Both the position numbers and the translations under genes were made by a program. DNA of 64,000 bases, taken from positions 1 through 64,000 of the forward strand of contig JAEZXR010000107.1 of the NCBI GenBank assembly GCA_023419605.1, given 5' to 3'. Below the pieces are notes generated by a model. The model ran no database searches. It saw only the letters and a list, made by a program, of their open reading frames with translations, and was not told the origin of the DNA. This document shows, piece after piece, positions 46,546-54,727 of the stretch (positions are counted from its first letter, which is position 1; every line of letters begins with the position of its first letter). Source of the stretch: Bacillota bacterium (GTDB lineage Bacteria; Bacillota; Clostridia; Acetivibrionales; JAEZXR01).

Positions 46546-46886
46546 CTTCTATGTACATAATGCATGTTGGATATAAAATTTAATGCTCCCCTTATTGCAA
46601 AAATGGAGAACTTTATGTTTCACTTGACTGGGTATGTGGAGTTGTTAAGAAACAGGCTCTCCTGTAGCGAAATAAAAGGTTTTAAATAGAAAATTTATAT
46701 GGGCTTCTCCTCGGATGGGTTGGGGGGATTTTTATTATTTCTGGGTCTAACTTTTATGTAAAAATAAGAATATTCGTTTTTAAACTCTTCTCATAAGAAA
46801 GAAATAATCCTTCATAATTGTGCAAGAATTGTCGGAAGTGCTCCTTTTATTTGTGTTACACTATTGATGAAAAGGAGGTCATATAA

Positions 46887-47309
46887 ATGAAAATACTTGA
46901 AAAATTGAACGGTCCTTTAGACTATATTGAAGAAAATCTGGCAAACAATATTGATTTCAAAGAAGTGGCTAGGCTGGCTTCTTGCTCTCAGAGTTATTTT
47001 AGAAGAATGTTTTCTATCCTTGCGGGGGTTAAACTTTCAGAGTACATCCGTCGCAGACGACTTACCCTTGCAGCATTTGAGCTTAATAATTTTAACGTGA
47101 GGATTTTTGATATTGCCATTAAATATGGATATAGCTCACCAGACTCTTTTGCAAGGGCCTTTCAAGATTTCCATGGTATAACGCCGTCAGAAGCCAGACG
47201 TTATGGACAATGGTTAAAAGCCTATACAAGAATGACTTTTCGGCTATCAGCGAATAAGGAGGATACTTATGAAGCCAAAGATAAAGAAGATATTTACAGA
47301 AAACAATGA
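46887..47309 (+). CDS. Truncated AraC-family regulator (DNA-binding domain only)
   Basis: A 140-residue remnant: two AraC-type helix-turn-helix units (about 8-107: FKEVARLASCSQSYFRRMF and IFDIAIKYGYSSPDSFARAF) followed by RYGQWLKAYTRMTFRLS, the usual bridge to a GyrI-like effector domain that is missing. The frame then runs 40 bases into the next gene and stops. AAAAGGAGG precedes its ATG. It is probably the front of a longer regulator cut by recombination near 47250; it could still bind DNA. Confidence 0.75.
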   Translation: MKILEKLNGPLDYIEENLANNIDFKEVARLASCSQSYFRRMFSILAGVKLSEYIRRRRLTLAAFELNNFNVRIFDIAIKYGYSSPDSFARAFQDFHGITPSEARRYGQWLKAYTRMTFRLSANKEDTYEAKDKEDIYRKQ

Positions 47310-48099
47310 CTTTCAACATATCGAGGTTCTGAAGCGAAATAGAGAGAAGAGAAATAAATACAATGAGTTTTTTGTTGAAGGCGTTAAATCAATAAACTAT
47401 GCAATTCAATATAATTGGAATATCAAAACTTACGTATATTCAAGAGAAAAACCCCTCTCAGAATGGGCGGTAAATGTATTATCAAATTCAAAAGCAGAAA
47501 TGCATTTAGAATTACCCCTAAAGCTAATGGAAAAATTGAGTGATAAGGAAGTGGAATACTCGGAAATACTAGCGGTTATTGGTATGCCGGAAAATGATTT
47601 ATCAAGAATCAAGATAAAAGATAATATGCTAGTTGTTGTATTTGATAGACCTTCAAGTCATGGCAATTTGGGTGCTCTGATACGTTCCTGTGAAGCATTA
47701 AAAGTTGATGGATTAATTGTTACGGGGCATGCTGTAGATTTATATGACACTAAAACCATAAGGTCAAGTATGGGTACCTTCTTTTCGGTTCCTACTATTA
47801 GGCTACAGTCCCATAACGACTTGATACCATGGTTTAATAACATAAAAAGCAACATGAAAAATTTTAAAGTTATTGGTTCAACCTCTAAAGCAAATAAATT
47901 TGTCATGGATGCTAACTTAATAAATCCGATGGCTTTACTTATTGGAAATGAAACTTATGGATTGAGTAATAATTATAAAGCAATTTGTGATACGCTTATA
48001 AAAATACCTATAGGCGGGAATATTACATCATTTAATGTTGCATGTGCCGCATCTATAATATTGTATGAAATTACGAGACAACGCAAAAATATAATATAG
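47269..48099 (+). CDS. SpoU/TrmH-family rRNA methyltransferase, AviRb-like
   Basis: A 276-residue SPOUT 2'-O-methyltransferase with an N-terminal substrate-binding domain and the three SpoU motifs: DRPSSHGNLGALIRSCEA, LIGNETYGLS and IPIGGNITSFNVACAAS. AAGGAGG lies six bases before the ATG, inside the end of the AraC remnant. It resembles AviRb and TsnR-type 23S rRNA methylases. The next gene is AviRa-like, and in avilamycin producers the AviRa and AviRb methylations together confer orthosomycin resistance, which supports that reading. The exact target nucleotide is inferred only. AT-rich codon use. Confidence 0.78.
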   Translation: MKPKIKKIFTENNDFQHIEVLKRNREKRNKYNEFFVEGVKSINYAIQYNWNIKTYVYSREKPLSEWAVNVLSNSKAEMHLELPLKLMEKLSDKEVEYSEILAVIGMPENDLSRIKIKDNMLVVVFDRPSSHGNLGALIRSCEALKVDGLIVTGHAVDLYDTKTIRSSMGTFFSVPTIRLQSHNDLIPWFNNIKSNMKNFKVIGSTSKANKFVMDANLINPMALLIGNETYGLSNNYKAICDTLIKIPIGGNITSFNVACAASIILYEITRQRKNII

Positions 48100-48195
48100 G
48101 TCGTTCGAAACATCCTTATCTTGTACTATCACGAAGAGTTATTGCTCCTAAAGGGAAGAATATTAGAGAGAGAGCCAGGAAAGGGAGAAGGTATT

Positions 48196-48936
48196 ATGAA
48201 TTATAGATTTGCTATAGAAAATAAAAATTATGAAGATTACTCAAGTGGTAGGGTATTTTACAGTCAGAAAGGAACAACTTCATTTCCAGTAAGATTAGCA
48301 AGTGAAATTTATCAATTATGTAAATCTGTTTTGATTAATCAGGGGGTTGATAAGCCCTATGTATTATACGACCCATGCTGTGGGGGTGCATATTTACTAG
48401 CCTCGATTTGCTTTCTACATGGAGAAGAGATATTAAAAATTTTTGCGTCTGATGTTGATGAAACAATAATCCCCTTGGCTAAAAGAAATTTGACTCTATT
48501 ATCAAAAGAAGGAATAGATGACCGCATAAGAGAAATTCGAAAAATGATTGCAGACTTTGGGAAGGAGTCTCACTCAGATGCACTGAAAAGTGCATTAAAT
48601 TTAAGGTCTATACTTGAAAAGAGGGGTAAATCTATAGAAACTAAATGCTTTGTTTCAGATGTTACCAAAAATAGGGATTTAATTGACAGTGTCCATAATG
48701 TTAATATTATTATTACAGATTTACCCTATGGAGACATTGTTAATTGGAATAGCATGCAGGACGAAAAAGAAGCTGTAGAGAATTTACTGGATAATGTTCT
48801 TCAGATTATTTCAAAGGAGTCAGTAATTGCAATAATTTCAAAGAGTAAGACTAAGATAAAACATAAAGATTATAAACAAGTGAAACGGTTTGTAATCGGA
48901 AAACGGCAGATAACAATTCTGCAGTCTAAATATTAA
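48196..48936 (+). CDS. AviRa-like 23S rRNA methyltransferase
   Basis: A 246-residue class I SAM methyltransferase starting MNYRFAIENKNYEDYSSGRV. FPVRLASEIYQL and LYDPCCGGAYLLASICFLHG (motif I) followed by ASDVDETIIPLAKRNL and TDLPYG match the pattern of AviRa, the guanosine N-methylase for 23S rRNA in avilamycin producers. AGAAGG lies before the ATG at 48196; an in-frame upstream start at 48121 is not supported. It follows the AviRb-like gene by 96 bases. Resistance is inference from the pairing. Confidence 0.75.
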   Translation: MNYRFAIENKNYEDYSSGRVFYSQKGTTSFPVRLASEIYQLCKSVLINQGVDKPYVLYDPCCGGAYLLASICFLHGEEILKIFASDVDETIIPLAKRNLTLLSKEGIDDRIREIRKMIADFGKESHSDALKSALNLRSILEKRGKSIETKCFVSDVTKNRDLIDSVHNVNIIITDLPYGDIVNWNSMQDEKEAVENLLDNVLQIISKESVIAIISKSKTKIKHKDYKQVKRFVIGKRQITILQSKY

Positions 48937-48963
48937 TTTAAATCATAGAATGGAGATAATATT

Positions 48964-49890
48964 TTGAAATCATTCAAATTAGCTATGAATACTGATCATG
49001 CAGAAGAAATATTAAAAGAAGTATTTGACGAGTCTGTTATACAAGTTTCACCTATTGAAATGGGCCAGCTAAGCAAAGTGTATAGTTTTATGGCAAAGGA
49101 TAAGTGCTATGTTGTACACTTTAGAAATACTAAGGAAAGCTTTATTAAGGCTGATTACATGTATAAAGTCTATGGTGACAAATTACCGATTCCCCAGGTA
49201 GTTAAGTCAGGAAAAATAGATAAAGTATTTTTCAGTATAAGTAGTAAGGTTAAAGGAAAAACTATAAGTTCTTATTCAGCTTCAGAACAAAATATCATTA
49301 TAAATGATGTAGCAAAACAATTTGTAAATATGAGTCATATTTATATAGAACCTTCAAAAGGATTTGGATTGATATCTCCTGATGGTCTTGCTTCTTATAA
49401 ATCGTGGGGGGAAGTATTAGCGGAATTTTTTAGAGAAGATCAGGAAGGGTTCTATAAAGATTGGACAAAGCTTTACAAACAAAGTTTTTTAGAAAAATCA
49501 TTATTTCAAGAAGGGTACTTAGCAATGATGGAACTTTCCAAATATTCTCCATGTACACCATATCTTGTTCATGGTGATTTTCATCTATGGAATATGTTAT
49601 CTGATGAAAATCGAGTTACCGGGATTGTTGATTGGGAACTTGCAATGTATGGGGACTTTATGTTTGATCTGGGTGTGTTTCACTTATGGACGCCGCATTT
49701 AAATTTTCCTCGAAAAGCACGGGATTTATGGCTAGAGGCTGGAAGCGACATAATGTATTTTGAAGAAAGACTACGTTGCCATATGTTATTTAAAGCAATA
49801 GATGGGTTGCGTTTTTATGCCAAACAAGAAGCAAAGCCAAGTTATGATTATATCAGGGAAAAAGTAGTGACTTTACTGAATGGAATATGA
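48964..49890 (+). CDS. Aminoglycoside phosphotransferase-fold kinase
   Basis: A 308-residue APH/choline-kinase-like protein with the catalytic HGDFHLWNML (His203, Asp205, Asn210) and the metal-binding VDWELAMYGD (about 221-230). The start is TTG at 48964 with GGAG eight bases upstream. The family includes antibiotic (aminoglycoside, macrolide, hygromycin) kinases and small-metabolite kinases. Its place behind two resistance-type methylases suggests drug inactivation, but the substrate cannot be inferred. Confidence 0.8.
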   Translation: MKSFKLAMNTDHAEEILKEVFDESVIQVSPIEMGQLSKVYSFMAKDKCYVVHFRNTKESFIKADYMYKVYGDKLPIPQVVKSGKIDKVFFSISSKVKGKTISSYSASEQNIIINDVAKQFVNMSHIYIEPSKGFGLISPDGLASYKSWGEVLAEFFREDQEGFYKDWTKLYKQSFLEKSLFQEGYLAMMELSKYSPCTPYLVHGDFHLWNMLSDENRVTGIVDWELAMYGDFMFDLGVFHLWTPHLNFPRKARDLWLEAGSDIMYFEERLRCHMLFKAIDGLRFYAKQEAKPSYDYIREKVVTLLNGI

Positions 49891-49941
49891 GTTTGAAATG
49901 AAGAAATTATCACTACCCCATCTCCATTTATTCATTATCGC

Positions 49942-49959
49942 AGGGGTTATATAACCCCT
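49942..49959. repeat. 18-bp perfect palindrome near the right edge of the island
   Basis: AGGGGTTAT followed by its exact complement ATAACCCCT. It lies 52 bases after the APH-fold gene and could end its transcript or mark an element end. Confidence 0.55.
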
Positions 49960-50024
49960 TATATGTTAATAGCTGCAAGAAGTGTTCCATAATAGTAAAA
50001 ACCAGTGATCGGTCTATTATGATA

Positions 50025-50075
50025 GCTGCAGCCCAGGCGGCAGTCCGTAAGGAAGGGGATTTGGGACAGAAGTAG
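50025..50075 (+). pseudogene. Remnant of a ppdK 3' end (right boundary of the island)
   Basis: Reads in frame AAAQAAVRKEGDLGQK and stop, against AAAQAAVNKLGTDLGQK and stop in ppdK. Only the last 16 codons are present. The middle differs and is one codon shorter, so this is a diverged homologue rather than a fresh duplicate. A terminator follows 35 bases later, as expected behind an original ppdK. Confidence 0.85.
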
Positions 50076-50109
50076 GAATTCACTTGATCTACTCTGTAGA
50101 GAGTATAAC

Positions 50110-50140
50110 AAAGAGCAGGGTGTACACGCCTTGCTCTTTT
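50110..50140. terminator. Terminator shared by the old ppdK end and the permease gene
   Basis: AAAGAGCA (50110-50117) plus GG pair with CC and TGCTCTTT around a short loop, with a T run on the + side. The minus-strand permease stop lies at 50155, so it can serve both strands. Confidence 0.7.
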
Positions 50141-50154
50141 ACTATAGGAGCCGA

Positions 50155-50838
50155 TCAATGGATATACCGGCCAAATCTTTTTTCCAAATGTGCCTGCAAA
50201 TAAGAGAGAACCGAACTGAAAAGGAGATAAATGAGAGCAGCTTCACTGTACAGCCAGAGAGGTTCGTAGGTCGTCGCAGTTATTTGCTGTGCTACCTGGA
50301 ACATCTCTGTTACAGTGATTGCGGCAGCAAGTGAGGTGTCCTTTACAAGGCTTATGAATGAGTTGGAGAGAGGGGGAATGGCAACTCTTACAGCCTGTGG
50401 GAGAATGATATGCCAAAGCGTCAGGAATTTAGGCATGCCCAGTGCGTGGGCTGCTTCCCATTGGCCTTTTGAGATGGATAGAATCGCTGCCCGGATTATT
50501 TCTGAGTTATAGGCTCCGACACTCAAAGTAAAGCCTATGGAAGCGGATATAAAGGCGTTAATCGTAATACCTATACTGGGTAAACCATAAAAAATGATAA
50601 ATAACTGAACCATCAGCGGAGTACCACGGATAATCCATACATAAAACCCTGCAATGGGAGTTAAAATCCTAATGTTCGATATTCGAACCAAGGCAGTAAT
50701 AAATGCTGCTATCAGACCAAGGGAGAAGGACAAAACAGTAAGCGGCACTGTAAATAGTATTCCTGCTTTTAATAAGGGCCAAAATGAGTGGAATAAGATA
50801 TCCATAACCCTAACCATTCTGTCGTTCATATAATTCAA
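50155..50838 (-). CDS. Amino acid (cystine-type) ABC transporter permease
   Basis: A 227-residue HisM/GlnP-family permease with about five helices; the EAA loop reads EAAHALGMPKFLTLWHIILPQA (about 131-152) and VKDTSLAAAITVTEM is typical of TcyB/TcyL-type cystine permeases. The start is TTG at 50838 with AAAGGG nearby; ATG at 50829 is an alternative. The binding-protein gene lies upstream. No ATPase gene follows: the next sequence is the ppdK remnant. Confidence 0.85.
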   Translation of the reverse strand: MNYMNDRMVRVMDILFHSFWPLLKAGILFTVPLTVLSFSLGLIAAFITALVRISNIRILTPIAGFYVWIIRGTPLMVQLFIIFYGLPSIGITINAFISASIGFTLSVGAYNSEIIRAAILSISKGQWEAAHALGMPKFLTLWHIILPQAVRVAIPPLSNSFISLVKDTSLAAAITVTEMFQVAQQITATTYEPLWLYSEAALIYLLFSSVLSYLQAHLEKRFGRYIH

Positions 50839-50975
50839 CCATCCCTTTATCTAATAAAACTTACTCTATACATCGCAGAAATGCTTTAACAGTGAATGGA
50901 TTCAATTTCTGCGATAGTGTACGAAGAAAATGTAAATGAATAGAAGCGTAAAAGCTTTTGCGCAGCATAAATTGA

Positions 50976-51794
50976 TTATTTGGACACGTCTTCACCGAAC
51001 CATTTTTCAGATATTTTTAGATAGGTTCCATCCTGTTTCATATCGCTGAGTGCTTTATTGACTGCATCCACCAGTTCCTTGTTCCCTTTGTTAAACAAAA
51101 TAGCATTTTGGTCCTTCGCAGTGGCGGTGTCTACCACTTTTATCGGAGCATCAGGCTTCTGTTTCTTAAAATCCAGAAAAGACAACCCATCATTAATGGT
51201 CCCATCGATTCTCTTTGATGTCAGCAAATCAATGGCCTGATTAAATCCATCTACCTGAACGATTTCTGCCCCATTGGATTTTGCTATATCCGTCAGATTG
51301 CTTGTTAAAGATTGAGCGGATTTTTTCCCTTTCAAATCGGCAAACTTTTTGATTTCGGTATTATCAGTGTGTACGATGAGAACTGCTTTAGATACGATAT
51401 AGGGATCGGAAAAATCATATTTTTCCTGTCGGTCCTTTTTTATAGCCACTTCGTTTACGACGGCATCAAACCTCTTTGCATCAAGACCGGCGAACATTCC
51501 ATCCCATTTGGTTTCTATGAATTCAGCTTTTACGCCCAGGCGTTTAGCAACTTCTTCTGCTATTTCGACGTCAAATCCTGTAAGCTTTTGGTTTTTATCG
51601 TGGAATGTGAAAGGTGCATAGGTGCCTTCCGTTCCAATGCGAATCTTCCCGGATGCTTTAATCTGGTCCAACAGGTTTTTCGGAGCCGTATCTGCAGACT
51701 GATTTGTTGCGCTTGGTGTTCCGCTGCTGCATGCAGACAAAATAATTGGCAGTGTCAAGGCAGCTGCGATAATAAATGATAATTTTCTTATCAT
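50976..51794 (-). CDS. Amino acid (cystine-type) ABC transporter substrate-binding lipoprotein
   Basis: A 272-residue family 3 solute-binding lipoprotein. The signal peptide ends in lipobox LSAC (Cys about 22). KIRIGTEGTYAPFTFHDKNQ, TGFDVEIAEEVAKRLG and DGTINDGL fit the TcyA/TcyJ-like cystine group, though specificity is inferred. AGGAGG lies upstream, and a strong promoter is at 51840-51868. It is transcribed with the permease. Confidence 0.87.
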   Translation of the reverse strand: MIRKLSFIIAAALTLPIILSACSSGTPSATNQSADTAPKNLLDQIKASGKIRIGTEGTYAPFTFHDKNQKLTGFDVEIAEEVAKRLGVKAEFIETKWDGMFAGLDAKRFDAVVNEVAIKKDRQEKYDFSDPYIVSKAVLIVHTDNTEIKKFADLKGKKSAQSLTSNLTDIAKSNGAEIVQVDGFNQAIDLLTSKRIDGTINDGLSFLDFKKQKPDAPIKVVDTATAKDQNAILFNKGNKELVDAVNKALSDMKQDGTYLKISEKWFGEDVSK

Positions 51795-51839
51795 AAATAA
51801 AAACCTCCTAATTCGATATGAATACTAAGAATTAAAAAG

Positions 51840-51868
51840 ATATTAGCATATAAGGAATTAAATGTCAA
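51840..51868 (-). promoter_or_regulatory. Promoter of the cystine-type ABC genes
   Basis: On the minus strand TTGACA (51868-51863), 17-base spacer, TAATAT (51845-51840), 45 bases before the lipoprotein ATG. Confidence 0.85.
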
Positions 51869-52059
51869 GAAATATGTAGTGCGGATCAATAAGATTATTC
51901 GATGTCCTTCCCATAAAGCGAGTATTTTTAAAGAGTTGCAGAAAAAGTCAGTAATGCTGTAAAGTGAAATCTTAATAATTCTTAAGGTTTTCCTGGGGAG
52001 TTTCTTAATGTTTAAATTTTATAATTGGAGTGAAATTTAAGCATAAGGAGGTCTTTGCT

Positions 52060-52617
52060 ATGGAAAGATTATCTTTTATCAAACAGTATATTACGAAGCC
52101 AAGAACGGTAGGAGCAGTTCTTCCCAGTTCCCGGCATCTCGCCAATAAAATGGTTAAAGACATTGATTTTAACCATGCTGCCTATATAGTAGAGTATGGC
52201 CCGGGCACAGGCGTATTTACAGAAAAACTGATAAAAAACAGAAAGAGCGATACTGTAGTTTTGCTTTTTGAATATAACCATAAATTTTGTAAAATGCTTA
52301 AAAAAAAGTATAAAAATGAGCCCAATTTGTATATTATAAATGATTCTGCCGAGCATATCGGTAAATACCTGAAACAGTACAATATCCCCTGGGTGGATTA
52401 TATCGTTTCGGGGCTTCCCTTTGCAAGTTTACCCTACAGTGTTTCAAAGAATATTCTCAATAAAACACGGGAGTATTTAAAGGGAGACGGAAAATTTATT
52501 ACCTTTCAGTATACTTTGCTGAAGAAAAGCTTTATTCAGCAATACTTTCAGGAGATCAGCATAAAATGGGAAGTTAGAAATATACCGCCCGCTTACGTGT
52601 TTTACTGCAGCCGCTAA
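52060..52617 (+). CDS. SAM-dependent methyltransferase (PmtA/KsgA-like fold)
   Basis: A 185-residue class I methyltransferase: FIKQYITKPRTVGAVLPSSRHLANKM then motif I IVEYGPGTGVFTEKL (about 45-59). It resembles the phospholipid N-methyltransferase (PmtA-like) group, whose N-terminus shares the VGAVLPSS signature. AAGGAGG precedes the ATG at 52060; the upstream ATG at 52030 is not supported. Substrate uncertain. A two-component pair follows after 40 bases. Confidence 0.75.
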   Translation: MERLSFIKQYITKPRTVGAVLPSSRHLANKMVKDIDFNHAAYIVEYGPGTGVFTEKLIKNRKSDTVVLLFEYNHKFCKMLKKKYKNEPNLYIINDSAEHIGKYLKQYNIPWVDYIVSGLPFASLPYSVSKNILNKTREYLKGDGKFITFQYTLLKKSFIQQYFQEISIKWEVRNIPPAYVFYCSR

Positions 52618-52657
52618 AGTGGTACAATAGGAAAGGGGATGAAGGAGTGTTCTAAAG

Positions 52658-53344
52658 ATGGATGAAAGAATATTAATCGTGGATGATGATGAAAAAATCC
52701 GAAATTTGATTTCTATTTATTTGGAAAATGAAGGCTATAAAACGATAAAAGTAAAAGACGCCCTGGAGGCATTAAAAGTGTTGGAAGAGGATACTATGGA
52801 TTTAATCATGCTGGATATAATGATGCCACAAATGGACGGAATCGCAGCCTGCATGAAAATCCGGGAAGAAAGGAACATGCCCATTATCATGGTTTCTGCG
52901 AAGTCGGAAGAAATGGATAAAATTTACGGTCTTAGTTCAGGTGCCGATGATTATATCACAAAGCCCTTTAATCCTATGGAATTAATCGCCAGAGTTAAGT
53001 CACAGCTTAGAAGATATAAAAAATACAATAAGGAAGCAAATGTGGACACCAATACATTCGAAATAGGAGATTTAGTGATCAATACGGATACCCGGCAGGT
53101 TTATGTAAGGGGCAAGGATGTCCGGCTTACACCGAAGGAATTTGATATATTGGAGCTTCTGGCCCGAAACAAAGGCATTGTGCTAAGCGTGGGTAAAATC
53201 TTTGAAGCTGTATGGAAAGAGGATTTCTTAAAATCCGATAACAATGTAATGGTTCATATCACCAAAATAAGGGAAAAGATTGAGGATGACCCTAAAAACC
53301 CGATTTATATAAAAACTGTATGGGGAGTAGGCTATAAGATATGA
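52658..53344 (+). CDS. OmpR/PhoB-family response regulator (VanR-like)
   Basis: A 228-residue regulator: receiver domain with DDD at 9-11, phosphoacceptor Asp53 and KPF near 103-105, then a winged-helix DNA-binding domain with RLTPKEFDILELLARNKG and a C-terminal TVWGVGYKI. Its stop overlaps the kinase start (ATGA), so the pair is coupled. Style is VanR/YcbL-like; no van genes are nearby, so the regulon is unknown. Confidence 0.92.
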   Translation: MDERILIVDDDEKIRNLISIYLENEGYKTIKVKDALEALKVLEEDTMDLIMLDIMMPQMDGIAACMKIREERNMPIIMVSAKSEEMDKIYGLSSGADDYITKPFNPMELIARVKSQLRRYKKYNKEANVDTNTFEIGDLVINTDTRQVYVRGKDVRLTPKEFDILELLARNKGIVLSVGKIFEAVWKEDFLKSDNNVMVHITKIREKIEDDPKNPIYIKTVWGVGYKI

Positions 53345-54414
53345 AGAGGATTACCGTTATCAATAAAATCGGTGTTAAGCTTTTACTTACAACAGTATTT
53401 TGCCTTTTTTTATCACTTTATGCAAGTTCTATATTTGCTAAGATTGCCGTTTTATATGGCCTCCCTGAAAAGGCGAATGTAGGCGTTCTGGCATATACGC
53501 TATTTGCAATGGGCATTAGTGTATATATCTTCAGTTTTTTACTAATCGTGAATAGAAAAGTAAAGTACATTAAATATATCGCTAAAAGCGTTAAGAAAAT
53601 ATCCAATGAAGATTTGGGTGCTACCATTGAAATTCGTGGAAATGATGAGCTGGCTGAACTTTCTGCCAGTATAAACGAGATGTCAAGGGAGCTAAAATAT
53701 AGACGTGAAAAGGAAAAAGAAATAGAAAATGCTAAAAACGATCTCATATCAAACGTTTCCCACGATTTGCGAACCCCTCTTACCTCTATCACCGGATATG
53801 TTGATTTATTAAAAAGGAAAGAGTATAAGAATGAAGAGGAATTAAATGAATATGTGGATGTAATCTATCACAAATCCCAAAACCTTCAGATTCTGATTAA
53901 TGAATTGTTTGAATATACGAAGCTTACAACTCCGGGAATAAGGATCAACAGCAGCACTGTTGATCTAAGCGGATTACTGGAGCAATTGGTAGGAGAATAC
54001 ATCCCGATTCTGAGTAGAGAAGGCTTAACAATTGAAAGAGACATTCCGGTACAAGATATTTATGTAACTGTGGATATTGAAAAAATAGTCAGGGTGTTTG
54101 AAAATATTTTAACCAATGCCAGAAAGTATAGTCCTAAGCCCTCTGTTATTCATGTAAAGCTATATAAACAGGATAATAAGGCAACTGTATCCATAACAAA
54201 CAGAACGGATCGGATTCCGGTGGAGAACCTGGATCTGCTGTTTGAGAAATTTTATAGGGTTGATACATCCAGAAAAGATAGTGAGGGGGCAGGTCTGGGC
54301 CTTGCCATTGCAAAGCGGATTGTGGAATTGCACGGCGGCAGGATATGGGCGGATTGCAGGGAGGATCGTATTACATTTGCGGTTGAACTCCAATCTGATA
54401 TTGAATGCCTATAA
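53341..54414 (+). CDS. Sensor histidine kinase (VanS-like)
   Basis: A 357-residue kinase with two membrane helices (about 12-35 and 48-70) separated by only a dozen residues, so it probably senses within or near the membrane. A HAMP domain (about 71-123), HisKA with phospho-His141 in SNVSHDLRTPLTS, and HATPase with ENILTNARKYS and GAGLGLAIAKRIVELHGG follow. It is paired with the upstream regulator. Cell-envelope stress is a guess from its VanS-like form. Confidence 0.92.
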   Translation: MKRITVINKIGVKLLLTTVFCLFLSLYASSIFAKIAVLYGLPEKANVGVLAYTLFAMGISVYIFSFLLIVNRKVKYIKYIAKSVKKISNEDLGATIEIRGNDELAELSASINEMSRELKYRREKEKEIENAKNDLISNVSHDLRTPLTSITGYVDLLKRKEYKNEEELNEYVDVIYHKSQNLQILINELFEYTKLTTPGIRINSSTVDLSGLLEQLVGEYIPILSREGLTIERDIPVQDIYVTVDIEKIVRVFENILTNARKYSPKPSVIHVKLYKQDNKATVSITNRTDRIPVENLDLLFEKFYRVDTSRKDSEGAGLGLAIAKRIVELHGGRIWADCREDRITFAVELQSDIECL

Positions 54415-54727
54415 ACAGGTATAGAGACTCGACATATGAAGGTAGAAATGTATGAAGTAACAAGCACTTATGACAGGTTGAAGATGGCCATATGAAACCG
54501 GGGAGTATTGTATTCCCACCAATGTTTGATCTGGATGATGGAAGGGTGGACTAAAAAGGAATAATGACTTCCTTTGCTGCGGGAAGAGGAAACCTTATGA
54601 AAGAGGTATAAATAAAAAACCTGAAATGACCGGATTATATAGAGAATAGATAGGGTAGATATATTTTATACTAAGTGGTAATATATATAAACGTGCAATA
54701 TGGTTTTGGGAAAAAGGAGGAAATGCC
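54415..54727 (+). other. Intergenic region before zwf
   Basis: About 310 bases with no gene above 20 codons. It is AT-rich near 54640-54700, where the zwf promoter should lie, but no -35/-10 pair stands out. AAAGGAGGAAATG just before zwf is its ribosome site. Confidence 0.35.

Noticed and set aside
46365..50024. Insertion sequence or integrase in the island
   Set aside because: I looked for transposase and recombinase motifs and terminal inverted repeats on both strands and saw none; only the ppdK-end repeats mark the borders.
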